A DNA stretch of 64,000 nt from Pyxicephalus adspersus (Eukaryota > Chordata > Amphibia > Anura > Pyxicephalidae): contig NC_092861.1 of NCBI RefSeq assembly GCF_032062135.1, forward strand, positions 123,647,085-123,711,084, written 5' to 3'. A model generated the notes under the pieces. It was not told the origin of the DNA. It made no database searches and worked only from the letters and a program-made list of their open reading frames with translations. Below are positions 1 to 13,318 of the stretch, one piece after another. Every line of letters starts with the position of its first letter. The first letter of the stretch is position 1. The position numbers were made by a program, and so were the translations under genes.

Positions 1-1801
1 GTTATTTATAAAAACCTCCAGACTGAAAAAAGAAAAATGGTGAAAGCTTTCAATCACATTTCTGAGTGCGAGTCTTGAATAGAACTGCAGGGGTCTGGTG
101 TCTTCAATGTTCTCTGGTCAAGGCGGTCAGTGTTAAGCTCCTATCTGTACCCCAAAGCTGTTATTTCAGCTGCAGTACCTGTTTTATCTATATGGGAAGG
201 GTGTGGAAATACAAAAAGCAGTTTTTTTTTTTTTTTTTATGTATTTTGAGAAAAATCTAATAAAAGCCAGGTTGTAGAAGTCACACACATCCTACAGCTA
301 AAAAGACCCTTCACCTAACATAACACATGATTCACAATTGCTTATGGTACTATAAGCTCCAGCATGGACTTTTAGAAATCCAACAACTGGTGAACAAGTA
401 TATTGGTGTACAGTTAGGTTCATATTGATTGTGATTTTGTAAAAAGAAAAGGCTTTAGTTCCTCACATTTTTAAGAAACCTTTTTGTTCAACCCACTGAA
501 TTAAAGCTGAAAGTCTGCAGTTCAACTGCATCTGAGTTGTTTCAGTTAAAATTCATTGTGGTAATGTACAGAACCAAAATTAGAAAAAGTTGTCCCTCTC
601 CAAATATTTATGGACCTAACTGTATATGAGTGCAATTGGGTGCTAAAGAAAGCAGCACCAAATCCCAGGAGACACCCTGGCTGCATATCATAGAAGATCT
701 GAAATGTGAAGGGTCTCTGTGACCACGGATTTCTTTTGTATGTTTCTCCTCGGGATACTGTTACAAAGGGTTGAGGCCAGCACATTTATTGTTGGAATGC
801 TATTCAAGATTTAGCCTTCCCTGCGGTCAGTTACCTTTATTAAAAGTAGTTCTAGTTTAATAAAATCATATTTATTTTATTTTTAAAATGAAATGTGGAG
901 GATAAATGTACTGGTAATCACTGGGCAGTAATAGATACATTGGGCATTTCAATAACAGCACAATGAGCAACAATGTCTAACTTTTGTCAGTTTATTGTGG
1001 TTAACATTAGCGCAAGTGGTTTATAACAAACTATGCAGTAGTGAGAGGAGCCATTATGTAAAGGTGACCCAGCGCTGCAATCCTGTCTGTTACATCGAGG
1101 GTAGCTAGAACAGAAATGTGACCTAACAAAATTTAGATTCTTTTAATATTAGAATTCTAAAGGTTGAGGCCATGAGCAGGTTCCTAATATATCTTATGAC
1201 AACCATCATTTGGGCTCTAGCATTTATGTAACTAAACTGCATACAGACAGCAAGTTTGTGTAGCTGGACATGATCTTTCATGATAATTTCCAGTAACAAT
1301 AATACAAATGAGCTATGTACAGCCAGATGGGAGGACAAGGGGAGGCACCCTGCTGCATCCTCCATCATAGAACAGGATAGTGGACATCCCTGCTCGGTCG
1401 CTAAAAGGTGTCGGGGGACTGCTGTACAAATGCTTTGTTCAAGGCAATCATGGACATGTCTAACAATCATCTAGCGTGCGTACATTGCTTTAGAGATATC
1501 TCCTGTAGCTTGCATTACATTTTAAATATTAAGAAGAATTCCCTTTTGAAGATAATAAATACCCCAGAATAAGGTCAAGAATGTAGATGAGCAAACATCC
1601 TTCCAGCCTAATAATTCAAAAATTCAATGTCTGTGGAGTCAACCAAAACTACTGAGGACCCCAGATAGATCACATGTGGGTCCAAAAGAAGTTTTTCAGG
1701 GTTCAATGCTGGTAATCCTCCCAGAGTCATATAGATACACTCTAAAATGATGTGGCGACTACAGTAAAGGATTAAATTTGATTTGTAACAGTATCTTGTA
1801 A
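1..1801. other. Intron 2 left edge, nothing recognised
   Basis: AT-rich with a T tract at 222-238. Open frames on both strands near 1123-1474 overlap and resemble no protein. Confidence 0.45.

Positions 1802-1828
<27 letters not shown>
1802..1828. repeat. (AT)n microsatellite, 27 bp
   Basis: Alternating A and T, followed by ACACAAATTTTAC. Confidence 0.9.
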
Positions 1829-1832
<4 letters not shown>

Positions 1833-2099
1833 AATTTTACACATACATAAGCCACACAATATTTCACATCTTTGCTTTGGAATGGTAGTCAAGCAAGACG
1901 TTCTCCTGCATAGACAGATGCAGGATAACACATGTCCTGTTCTGTGAACCTTAGTAAACAAAGGATCTTGTCTCTCTGTTAAGGGTAATGTTGTGCTGTA
2001 GACCATAGACAGACTATGCAGACTTTGAGAGTTTCAAAACAAGGAAGGCAAAGAAAGGAAAGAAGGCCCTTAGTTCAAAGTTCTCCTCTCCAGCTTGTT

Positions 2100-2400
2100 T
2101 TGTGGCTTGCACAGCAGTAATAATAAGCACTAAGCGCACAGAGCCCTGTTGGGACATGCAGGTGAAATGTATGAGAGCAGCTGTCACCTCTGGGAATCAC
2201 TCATCGTGCTTATAGCTGGGTGGGATTGGTTTCAGCTGGACAAACATTTTATCTGCATGAACTGATGTGCAACTTTCTGTCCTACTGAGCAGAGCAAGAT
2301 CACACACTCCCTACCTCTCCTTATCTTTCTATCAACACGCCATACAGGTGGCTGTTTTTTTTCTTTATTGCTGCGCCCAGACTAAGCAAACAGACTCAGA
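2100..2400. promoter_or_regulatory. Possible regulatory block with E-boxes and GATA-like sites
   Basis: CAGGTG (twice), CAGCTG (twice) and CTTATCTTTCTATC within 300 bp of repeat-free DNA. Weak. Confidence 0.25.
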
Positions 2401-2874
2401 AAGGAGTCGGCAAGTGTAGGCCAGTCCCACAGTCCCATTGTGGCCGGAGTGCAAAAGGGCATTCAGTTGTTCTGAAGACTGATGCCCCTTGTCCCAGACA
2501 GGCACGTACACACTTTAAAAATATATGTCCAAACATCCACCTGTAGTCAGTGCTGTCTGGCATCAATGAAGGAGACTAATGAGGACAGAGGGAGAAGTAT
2601 ACCTAGCCTTTCAAAATAAAGAAAGTCTGGTTAATGGGATACCAAATCCAGTCATATAGGCAGTGCTCAGATTTGGGTGGCTAACCCCTTCCAGGTCTAG
2701 TATACATTATTGTGGGCAAAGGAAACATAATTATGTTGCACATGGTAACCAGTTTCTACTCCATTTTTTTAAGGATAACTTCAAGACTTGGGCAAGAATC
2801 AACACACCATGGTCTTGAGTGGCAAAGACCTGGTATGGGTATATGGGAAGGTTGTCTTTTATTTCATTACATTA

Positions 2875-3040
2875 CAGTGTTCTCCCCAGCCACTTTTAGC
2901 CGGGCACACTCACCAGCACTTTTCAGTAATCACCCATTTGCATTTGAATGGTTACTGATGAGTTAGATCACAATACAGGGGCTGTCACCCACCTACAATT
3001 TCTTACCACCCGGCTTTAGGAAATTCTGGGTTCATCACTG
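2875..3040. mobile_element. hAT-like nonautonomous element (MITE)
   Basis: Left end CAGTGTTCTCCCCAGCC and TTTTAGCCGGG; right end CCCGGCTTTAGG, AAATTCTGGGTTCATCACTG. Both ends open with CAGTG in inverted orientation and carry AGCCGGG further in. Flanks CATTACAT (2865-2872) and CATTATAT (3041-3048) match at 7 of 8, compatible with an 8-bp hAT target duplication. About 166 bp, no coding. I recall the same terminal wording from abundant frog repeats. Confidence 0.6.
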
Positions 3041-3089
3041 CATTATATTATATTTTTATATCAACACATAAGCATAAAAATACTGGCAT

Positions 3090-3560
3090 TTCCAATGATC
3101 ACAGCAAAGTTAGACACAACAATTATTTGTCCGTACAGGTCACTAATACTGGTCAGACAAAGAACAATCCTCGCTCGTCTCAGCCACAGCCAGCAGTCTC
3201 AGAGCGATCAAACCTAGCATAAAAATTCAAACATTTCTGTGGATTATCCATAAATAACTGCATTATTTCAGATAAATAAGTTGAATTTTTTTTTCTGCCG
3301 AGAAGGAAACACGGTCTCTGTTGGCAGCCGCTGTTAATTTTGCAGATTAAAAATATCAATAAACTATTAATTCTGTGTAAAATAGATTGATTTTAAGAAT
3401 AATGGCTGCTTAACATATGTATGTGTTCAGGTTTTGAAATACAACCTCCTACTGAACAGATGAGAAATTTTCAAGCCGTCCTCACAGTGTCCTACTTTAA
3501 CTGCAATTTATCACAAAAGATTGTCGTGGAACGACTCTGCTGACTCCATACCTGATTATG
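3090..3560. promoter_or_regulatory. Candidate conserved noncoding element
   Basis: CAACAATTATTTGTCCG, AGAACAATCCTCGCTCG, AGAGCGATCAAACC, GGCAGCCGCTGTTAATTTTGC, AATAAACTATTAATTCTG, TGCAATTTATCACAAAAG and GATTGTCGTGGAACGAC. SOX, homeodomain and GATA-like words with retained CpGs in repeat-free DNA. Confidence 0.4.
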
Positions 3561-4189
3561 ATGCATTTCAGTGTGTTGTTTAAGGTACTTGGAATAGACT
3601 CTCTCTTGATAAACTAGTTAGAAGAGACTAAAATAAACAGAAAACGTACAGTCATTTAAGAAGAGAAGGAAATTTCTACGGCCTGCATATAATTTTAGCA
3701 ATGAATTAATGTTCTGTCTGCAAAACATTTTGAAACTAAACTCAGCACAGCATGGGAAGACTTCAGCAGTCATACACATGTAGTTCTAATTAAAAAAGTT
3801 TTAATATGGAAGATATAGTAAAAGAGTCTCTACCCAATTTTAATGCCTCTGAGGCAGCAGTATGACATGGCTTTAATTATTTTAGTTTTAGAAAAAAAAA
3901 AATAGAAATTGTTTTAAGTCTTATTAAAAAAAAAACTCAACATATTTCCTCCTAAGTATATGAGTAGGCATAAATCTGATAGCAATGCAAATTCAGGATT
4001 TGCTTGTTAAGTAGATCTCCAAGCAAACAGGTTAAAATACTCTGTGATAACTATTTTACCTGGCAAAAAAAAATTTAAAATATATGTAAACTCAAACACT
4101 AACATTTCAAATAAGCTTTAACATGTTGATATCATATAAACAGTCATTTCAACAATTTTTAGACTTGCAGCATTACAGCAGAACTTAAG
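3561..4189. other. Intron 2, AT-rich, nothing recognised
   Basis: AT-rich with A runs near 3892 and 3926. No call possible. Confidence 0.45.
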
Positions 4190-4440
4190 CAGGAATTTGA
4201 GCAGGCCGTACTTTTTTGCAAAAAAGATGTCAAATGCCCCTTACTTAAAAAAAATTATCTGCAGGTTTGGATGTACACTGCGCAGTGCATGCACACCTTA
4301 TTGTATGATCCTGGCATGCCTGGGAATTATTGAACTAATGAAGTACCTGTCAAACCCGCTAAAAAGGTTCTTGTTCAGGCACATGGGCAACAATGCTCAA
4401 TCCCTACCAAAGGGTGCTCCTGTGTTGTCACACTGAAGAC
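4190..4440. repeat. Dispersed repeat
   Basis: Contains the 12-bp palindrome CACTGCGCAGTG, GATCCTGGCATGCCTGGG, GTTCTTGTTCAGGCACATGG and GCAACAATGCTCAATCCC, wording I recall from frog interspersed repeats. It spans a 79-codon open frame without protein similarity. Confidence 0.4.
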
Positions 4441-4592
4441 CACAAAAGGCAAAATATACAGAAATGTCAGTAACATGCCAATAGAAATGCCATGCAGCAT
4501 GCAGGTGAAAGGAATCACTGAAATACAAGCCCAGTTCCCTTTAAGACTTCAGCCAAATAAAAAGGTTGCTTTTCAGTGTGGCCAGCCATGCA

Positions 4593-4674
4593 CCTTAACC
4601 TTGGCCAACCCTTGCTGCAAGTGGTTACCCATCTCCAGCCTACCATTTGCAACTACAGGTTGCCAAGGTTAAGG
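4593..4674. repeat. Imperfect inverted repeat (MITE-like)
   Basis: CCTTAACCTTGGCCAACC (4593-4610) and GGTTGCCAAGGTTAAGG (4658-4674) pair with a single bulge around a 47-bp centre. Confidence 0.65.
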
Positions 4675-4740
4675 CACATAGACAGTATTGGTTATTAAAG
4701 CAAATCAGAAATTTCACTTTACATAAAAGGGTAGACAAGC

Positions 4741-4930
4741 CTTTTTTTCCAACCTACGTCACCCGATCTCGCGATCTCTGAAAAGATGGTGCCAGCTCTG
4801 AGACAGATACGGGGACCACAAGGGACCGGATGGAAGACTCTTCCAAACCAATTGTCTGCGCGGCAGGATTGAAGGTAAGTGATTTATTTTTTTTTTTATT
4901 TTTTTGGCACTTTTGAGTTTAGTTCCCTGT
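4741..4930 (+). repeat. Dispersed repeat with CpG-rich body
   Basis: ACCTACGTCACCCGATCTCG, CGATCTCTGAAAAGATGGTG, GATACGGGGACCACAAGG and GATTGAAGGTAAGTGATTTA plus T tract. Higher CpG than surroundings. Shares the GGTAAGTG tail with 37170-37350. Confidence 0.5.
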
Positions 4931-5309
4931 TAAGTTGGGTGATTCTCAATGATCTATCATTTATGTGAGTGCCGTATACAACTAATAGCTGTCCAAAAAG
5001 GTCAATGAGCCAGTGTGAATCTTGTGTAGCCTATATTGTTTATAAATTTAGCATTGGCATTTAATGACTTATATAGCCTTTTGTGCATTTTCACATATTT
5101 TTACCTACCCCAAAAAAGATAAGGCCTAAAACTAAATCCTTCCACCAAAGTTTATATGCAACATTTGATTTCTTCTTTATCATTCATTTATTTATTTCTT
5201 GTTTGTAATCCAGCCCTGAATATTTTCCATCCCAGCAGTCTACACAAACCTGTTGGTGTGAGAACACCTTTTCTAAATCATTACATGTACATGCTTGTGC
5301 AGCTTTGGA

Positions 5310-5341
5310 TTTTATACCTCCCAACTTTCAGGGACAGAGAA
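5310..5341. repeat. Dispersed repeat fragment ('CTCCCAACTTTC' type)
   Basis: TTTTATACCTCCCAACTTTC then AGGGACAGAG. Possibly the other end of the element interrupted by the gap at 5560-5706. Confidence 0.4.
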
Positions 5342-5525
5342 GGAATTAACGTTTTGTAGCTTAAAACATATGGGCAAAAAACACACTATTGTCCAGTGCC
5401 CAGTTTTGAAGACCATAAAAAATGAATACCTAAAAATAAATTTTTCACTAATATTCACATAGCAATCAGAATAATTTAAAGGCTGGATGAAAGATTTACT
5501 ACAAATGAAGACAAATAGGATTGTG

Positions 5526-5527
<2 letters not shown>

Positions 5528-5559
<32 letters not shown>
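5528..5559. repeat. (AT)n microsatellite abutting the gap
   Basis: At least 32 bp of alternating A and T; the right end is cut by the gap, so the true length is unknown. Confidence 0.95.
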
Positions 5560-5706
5560 NNNNNNNNNNNNNNNNNNNNNNNNNNNNNNNNNNNNNNNNN
5601 NNNNNNNNNNNNNNNNNNNNNNNNNNNNNNNNNNNNNNNNNNNNNNNNNNNNNNNNNNNNNNNNNNNNNNNNNNNNNNNNNNNNNNNNNNNNNNNNNNNN
5701 NNNNNN
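5560..5706. other. Assembly gap (147 N)
   Basis: Run of N starting directly after an (AT)n microsatellite. Gap size may be an estimate. Confidence 0.99.
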
Positions 5707-5760
5707 AGAGGGACAGTCCCTTAAAATCAGAGATAGGTTGTGTAATACTGTAGTACTATC
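5707..5760. repeat. Dispersed repeat fragment next to gap
   Basis: AGAGGGACAGTCCCTTAAAA fits the 'GGGACAGTCCCT' part of the frog family seen at 17149-17240. The rest may lie in the gap. Confidence 0.35.
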
Positions 5761-5879
5761 ATGCCTTCCATGTTTAATATGGCAACTTGTTCTAATTAAA
5801 AAAAAATCTCCCTTAAACTGACTACCTGTATTTTCACAGCATGCATTGTGAACCTCAGACTCTGCCATCCTTTGCTTGA

Positions 5880-8800
5880 GAGAGATGAGAAGTCAATTTT
5901 ATGACACTACTTAATTTTATATAATTGTATAGCTTTATAAGTCAGTAGTTTGCAGCACTGGCACAGTACAGAATAAATGACTTCAACTGTGCTTCCTTCA
6001 TTGCCATTCCACGCCCTTTATCTTGATGTTATAGAGATGATTCCAGACAGATATACACAGTCACACTGGGGATAATTAATGCAGATCATAGTAATTCCAA
6101 GAACTAGCTGCTTGCTGCAAAGGGTCTGCCTTAGGCACTCCAATAAACTCCATATCATGGACGCTGGAACATTTACAATTTAGTGCTACCCAATAGGCTT
6201 TACATGTAATGATGAGGCCATGTTAACATTCACATATGCAAAATAAAAACATTTTTTTTCTGGCATGAAAGTGTCAGTCTCCGCACATTGCTATTCATTT
6301 TTAACACTTCAAGGGAAGGCTAATACCTTTTGCAAATGGACTTTGAGTAAATGCCATTTTGTAAATATTTTAAATGTGCTGACTGCAAAGCACATGCATG
6401 GCACCCGAAACCACAGCAGGTAGTAATGCATAAAGTCCTGCAACTACCTTGAAATCAAGTTCATACAATGCTAGACAATGTAGCACTTAGCCCATTCTAT
6501 TCTTTAGAGGAACGGGTGTATGAAATGCCACCAAAAACACAGTGAATACATTGCACACAATGTTTCTGATTTTCCATAACAACTGACAGGTTCGCTTTAA
6601 GTGAATCTCAGAGCCTCAATGCTTCTTAAATGATAAAGTGATAAAGATAAAAGAAAAAAGGATTTTTGAAACATATATAAAAATTTCATTCATTCAATGG
6701 CTTCTTTTCTGAATGGGCCAGACGAGACAGTTGTGTAATATGCGTCCTCATTAAACAAGAACCTCCCTTGAGTGGAAAAACAGAGATAACACGGCTGTAC
6801 AAGTGCCAATGCTGTAAAATACTGATCGACTTCCTAGTATTAAAAAAAAAAAAAAAACACGAGGTAATGGTTGGCAGGCTTCAGCAACACTTGTGGGGTT
6901 AACATGTGATTTTAGGCTTCTTACAAGCATAGAGTACAATAAGGACTGTTAATGGTATATGGCCGTCCTCCAGTAAGTCAACAAAAAACAGAATTGTCCC
7001 ACATCACAGGATTCCTATGGTCATGAAATGTCCTTATATGTGTCTGTAGATGTGAATAACTGAACAAACAACATTCACATCTTCAGAAGGGGCTCCTTAG
7101 GAGAATCTTTTTGTGTATTCATTGTGATAGGCCAATGGAGCACCGATTACCCATAAGTGATCTAATAATTATATAAATGCAATCTTTTGAGTAGTTATAT
7201 AAATAAAGAAAAAAGGGACTAAAGAGGGGCAAATGCAAGCTTGTGCACAGTGTGCACAATAAGGCTGAATGACACGAAGGGCTAGAAGAAAGGCTTCATT
7301 ACACAGCACAACGCCCCAGGCCAACTCCACTACAGTGGTGAGACACGTAGGCCCAGCAGTACAGTCAATAGCTACATAAAATCTGACATTTACACAAACA
7401 ACAAGGGCTGCTAGCTGCTGTGAGAAAAGCATCCATAACAGATATTTTCAAGGAATACAGCTGTAGGGTTATGTAACTCCTGGTAAAAAGCTATATTTTG
7501 TATAGGCCCACAACTTTTTACAACAATGAAATACCCGACAGATAATATTCAAGTTTTAAATGTCTTTCATCAAGTTGAATAGAGAGAGAGTGAAAAAAGC
7601 TTACTTTTCTTTTCTGTACAAGTAGCTTAGAAGCTCTTTTCATCCTCAACACGTTTTTTTTTTTTTTTTTTATTACATTTTATTGTCTCTTTTAGCATGA
7701 CCTGTGTAGCTTTGGTTGGGACTTCTCTGCACCATATTGAAGGCCACATATAAAGTTGAAAGGATGTCATCCAGCTTTGTAGACTATTATGAAGAAAAGG
7801 CAAAAGCACTTGCTAGTGCAAGCTAAAATTAAAAATATAAATGTAAAAAAAAAAAAAAAAAAAAGGACTCAGGATGTAGAATGTAGTTTGGCCCTTATAT
7901 TCAGCTAGCTACATACGTGTAAGCATTGTACAATGCAATCATTTTGAACTGGTCTAAAATGTCTCTAGGTTAATCAGCATTGAAGTACAAGGTTTTGTTA
8001 TACGTTATCCCAATGTCCATGGGGAAAAACTTGAATCCTAAGTCCATCATATGCACCTCTACATCTGCTCACCTAAAGATTGGGCATCTACTCCTGCCAT
8101 TCAATTGTTACATGGAAACTCTAACACAAGTACGGGTCACTTTAAACAGCTGTATAAATATATATAATTAATGTATTAATATGGGAACAAAAGGTGGAGT
8201 TGTCAGTACTGACCAGTCAGGCTTCACCTTCTTGTCCATGGTGGTCATTATGAGCTTCAATACCACCTTGTTTTAGTTTCCTTTTTCCAGGTTTTGTAAG
8301 TAACCCCCTATATAGGTAAAAAGCTAATGCTTCCTTGCTAATGTTCCCCTTTACAGCTTCCCAACAAAATGGCAAGAATCAAGACAATTCATATGCTTTC
8401 CAATCTATTACTTACAGTTTTTGTGCTGGGCCACCTTGCGTGATCCTAATTTCTAACCACTGTAGAGACAAACTGTTTGCTTGTTTTTCTTCTAAGCTAC
8501 AATACAAAAACTGAGAAAACTGGATGGAAGTACAAAAGAAGAGTTGTTACCAATTATTTTTATTCTCTCTTTTATATAAATACTATACAAGAATGCTAAT
8601 TGGTCTTCATGGGCAACAACTTCAATAAAGTGTTCATTTTGTTTCCTCCGGTTTTAATGAATCATCCCTGTTGACTTTTGGTCATCTCTTCATCAGATTA
8701 CCATATAAGTGTAAAGTCTAGCATTTTAGTAAAATGTTATAAACAAAAGATGTCACAGGCATTCCCCAAGGGTTGATGCTGGATTTAGGCCCATGGACTT

Positions 8801-10133
8801 CTCAGACATAATAACACAGCAGCACATACTTAAGTACTTTACATTACATCAAGAATAGCCAGTAAATGAATATTCGAGATTGTTCTTTGAAATGACAATG
8901 CCTATTACCCTCTCAGGTAGGGTGTTGGTTTGTTTGGATGTCCTGGAAAATCTGTCAATGCCTGTCAAAGTCCACAAACTTTTTGGTTGACACCCTTGTT
9001 AGAGGTATGATCAATATTTTTGTTAATAAAATAGCTAAAGCGGATTACATACTCAGATGCAAAACCAGTAATTATTTAAGTGCAAAAAGCTTCTGATGCA
9101 ACAAAACAGCAAGCATCAACACTCTGAGTATACTAGAAGTCTCCTTCATTCCCAAAAACCTTCTGTACAATGAAGTTGCCAGGTACTTGGCAGTTGTTGC
9201 TTCCATTCCGATTGCCATTGGTCTGGCAACATTATGGGCTTCTCCCCTCTCTTTAGAATTCGCATTTCAGCTCTGCTTTACAAGACACATTTTATTTTTT
9301 ATAATAAAGCATAGAAAATTTGACAATAAGCAGACTGTGCCATAGAGTTATCAATTCTATTTGGGGATGACAGCTCAGCATATAAAAATATTTTTGGTAT
9401 TGTTCAAGTGATAGACGATAACTAAAAAGAAAGGCAGACTAAAATAACTTGCCAATTTGAAAATTAATGTCACTTTGCCTGGCTATTCTCTGTTCCATTA
9501 CCAATAAAACACTTGATGACAAAGATGCAATTCATGCAGACATAAAGTACTAATGGGTACTTGTTAACATGTTTATAATGCTAATATTTTTCACTCCTGT
9601 TCAGATGGCCCTCTTTTGTGCAGTATTATGGGGAGTGGAGTATTAATCTGACCATGAAGACTTAAAGAGCTTCAATCTGCATAACTGTACTATCAAATGA
9701 CAGGTATTTGATATAAACAGTCATCATTCAGTAAGCCTAGGCAGCTATCTGGGATATTGCAAACATTTGGCTTATGGGTACGGTTATTGAAACCGGAGGC
9801 AGCCAAAAACTTGACCATTCCAGGTACTCTTTTTGCCCATTCCATATATTTTACTATTACAAATAATCAGCCCCTGTGTGGGCATCTTACATAGGATATT
9901 TAAAGATCATCTCAGATTTCAGCTAAGCTTCTTTTTTTTACTTGGCTTACCCTATTACTCAAAGCGAGCATATTCCAGTAAATATCAAAGTTCTGAGATG
10001 AAAGACATAGTAGTACAAGTACGGCACACTTGCATGACAAATAATATTGTTCTCCAAACATTATCAAGTTCCTAACCTTGTGACAGTGACCAATAGCAGT
10101 GAGATGTGACATTCTTTTGCATACAAGACTTCT
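5880..10133. other. Intron 2, AT-rich, nothing firm
   Basis: Contains A/T tracts (6841-6857, 7654-7670, 7844-7864) and unremarkable AT-rich DNA. No gene, named repeat or strong element seen. Confidence 0.4.
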
Positions 10134-10152
10134 GGTAGGTGGGTAGGTAGGT
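10134..10152. repeat. Short (GGTA)n repeat
   Basis: About five TAGG/GGTA units. Confidence 0.7.
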
Positions 10153-13100
10153 AAAGAAATATGTGTAACATAGCCTAATCTACCTTTTTTCACCTGTACT
10201 GGATGCAAGAAGCCATTCATATAGTCAATTAATAAGCTACATTTAATGTGATTCATCAACTTCCTAAAGAGACTAAAATGCAAGACTTCATAAGATTTAC
10301 AAGATTTTGACAAAACCATATAATATATCCAATTGGTCCTGACAAAGAACAGCTCTGCTGTGTAGATAAAACAATGACAAGAGGCAGCCTAGTCAAATAT
10401 ACTCATACCAACTAGTCTCCTCCTGCACATTGACTACTCCTGGCTGGCTCTGTAGTTTTAATATAGACTATTTTTTTCTTTATTATATGTCCAATCATTT
10501 TTATTTATGTTTTACTTTTTGGAATCTTTCATCTGGCAACTGCTCTTTTCAGTTATTGTCATTTTAATATATTAATAGCTCAGTCACAGTTCACAAACTT
10601 GTCAACAAATGGCAGAATTGCAGAAGTTTATTACCTGCTGGCGAGGTTCGTTACGGGTTAGAGCACCCAGCCTGCATCAAACTGACGTTAACTTTTACAG
10701 CAGTTAATTCTGGACCAGGTTCATAAATTGTGTGGAGACCTCAATAAATTAGATGCTGACAAAAAATAATACATTGATAGATTTGCTAAAATAAAAGATT
10801 TATACTTGTAAATTTCCCATGGCTACAATTTTTGGTAAAGCAAGGATCATTTGAAGTCACAGCAACCAACTAGGATTAACATGCTATCTGGCAACAATAA
10901 AAGAAAAACTGCTTGGTGATGTGGGTTTTTGAACACTTTGACCATAAGCATTGCTCATTACACCACTTGGCTAAAGAAGAACAGCAGCTATGACTTTGTT
11001 TTTGTTTTGGACAGGGAAAAGGGTTAGAATCTATGTTATGGTTCTATTGAAATAGGTATCCTCAAAAATCTTTGGACCATGTCACACAAGGGAGGGGAAA
11101 AAAAAAAATAAAACACCAGTAAAATCAGTAGGATTCCATTACCATCTCCAACTGGTGGAGTTTTGATTTCGCTACTGTCATGGTGTTATTATCAGTATGA
11201 TCACTACAGTTAGATCTACCTAAAACAGTACCTACAGACACCTAAATTTTGTTGTGTGTGTAGATATCTAATAAATAGTAAAAGATAGGGGGTTAAATAA
11301 GCCCTTTCTCATACTTTGAATGTGGATTGATCCCTCTCTGTGTATTTAAACAATTATCAGGTGACTTAATAGTTAAATCTACCCCTGACCTAGCTTAGCT
11401 GCTTTCAATGCCTCTACGTTACACTGTATTACATGACAGCGTTCTGCAGCAAAGATCACAAGACTGATTTTGTTTTAATTAAATTCGACAAGTATAATTA
11501 AAGTCTTTACACAAATCCATGTAGGTTTGTAGACCACTAAATAAATAATACACTGAACCGGAAAGACTGTGTTGAATACTCATGCAGTTTTTTTCGGATT
11601 AGGCAAAGTCTGGGTACGGTTTGGCCCAGAGTTCTATAGGTGTTCCTGCACTTGAAACTATATGCAGCATTTAATTATCCCATAAAGGCTTCAGCTTCAG
11701 GATTAGTTGTTCTAAAATATCCTTTGACTGACCGCCCTATACAGTGGTCCTCCTCACTGTTTAAAGTAAACCTGTCAGAAACCTGGACAATTGTGAAGGC
11801 GCACATGTAATGTTTAAGGAAAAGTTGTCTTTAGTGAAAATCCCATGCTGGTCCAAATAAGATATGGCTAAACTTTAAACACAATTCTAAACTTTCCTCC
11901 TTAAAATGTGAGCTTTGTCCTTAACTTCCCCAGCGCCCTAGTGCTTGGCATCACTAACCAATTGACTCATGAGGTGGTGGGCCAAAATTGACATTAGAAG
12001 AACATTTGTATTCAAATTCAGATGCTTGCATTACTAACCTATTGGATTTATTTTAATTTATACATCAATAAATATTTGAATAGAAAATAATGTAATAATG
12101 TCCAACCCTCTCAAAGTACGGTCCAGTACATTTAAACTAAAACCAACAAACCAGCCACTTTAAAATGGTTTGCATTGCTCTTTAAATTCGTTTATCATAC
12201 CCAGCATTAGAAGATGTCTTGCATTTTGTATATGTGGGCAAGAACTATTTAATAAATACATACCAGGTTTTAAGAAGGCAGATTTATCTGTGTGAAGTGA
12301 AATGCTAGGATTAAAGACATGTTCAGACCTTTTCACTAGCCCTTGCCAAATATGTGACAAGATCCCTTCAGGGAAAAATGGATGTGGATTAGTTCACAAG
12401 AAAGAAAAAAAGTTTTTTGGGTTTTTTTTGTATGTTTTTTTTTAACTCAGAGGAAAGAGTGTACTTTAATCCCATTTTTGAACTACAAATAAAAAGCTCC
12501 TGTGCTTAAAAGGGCTTTCCACTTAATTGAAAAGTATATTCCTATTATTGAGACATCTCTATATACCTTAAACTGAGGATTTCCCTTACATACCTCCTGG
12601 TAAAGTGTTATTTTTTACTCATTGTTGATGCTGTCTTGAGGCTAAATCCACCCATTTAAAAAGTGGATGAGCCATGACATCAACTTTCGTCTACATTACT
12701 GTGGTCTCCATGTGTGGGTGAAAAGGTAGGGGGAACACTTTTATGCGGTTAGAAAAGGTTTGGAAACAACAAAATAGTGGATATGTTTTTGCAGAAATGT
12801 TTATGAATGTAACCACACAATACAATGTGATCAATTTACCGGTTACATCGGTAGGGCTGCAGAACCAAATATATTTTGAAGGGCTACGGATTGTTTAATT
12901 AGACATCTAGATATTGAAGGATAACTGTGCTAGAAAACTTCACTTCTTTCCACCTCTTACACTAAGCTAGCAGAGTTACCCCTTTAAAAGCCATGGTGAT
13001 TTATTGCTAAGAGTAGCAATTTAACCCAAATAATATGCAACAAATTACTTCCTGTTTAGCAAACTATACTAGCAGCATTTAGGAGTTATTAATTCCATCT

Positions 13101-13241
13101 GTTTATCAGTACAGTGTTAGTGATCATCTCTACTGACTGTAGTAGCGCAGCTGAGCTACTAAACTCTTATCTATAGCTCTATCCTTAGCACAACATTATG
13201 TCATGTTTTGAATAATTTTAGTAAAAGCCAATAAGGTATTT
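10153..13241. other. Intron 2, nothing firm
   Basis: AT-rich. A fragment TTTAAAGTAAACCTGTCAG at about 11761 mirrors CTGACAGGTTCGCTTTAAG at 6581-6601, probably pieces of one dispersed repeat. No gene recognised. Confidence 0.4.
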
Positions 13242-13318
13242 AATGTACAGCCCTGCATATTATGTTGGCCCTATATAAATCATGTTAATAGGAATAATAA
13301 TAATATTAATGATAATAT
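13242..13318. repeat. Diverged copy of the dispersed repeat tail
   Basis: TGTACAGCCCTGCATATTATG then TTGGCCCTATATAAATCATG and an ATAATA tail. Same family as 57038-57190. Confidence 0.55.

Noticed and set aside
3505..3525. Counterpart of the mammalian erythroid +58 enhancer GATA core (TTTATCACAAAAG)
   Set aside because: Only the GATA-like word matches; the half E-box at the right spacing is missing.
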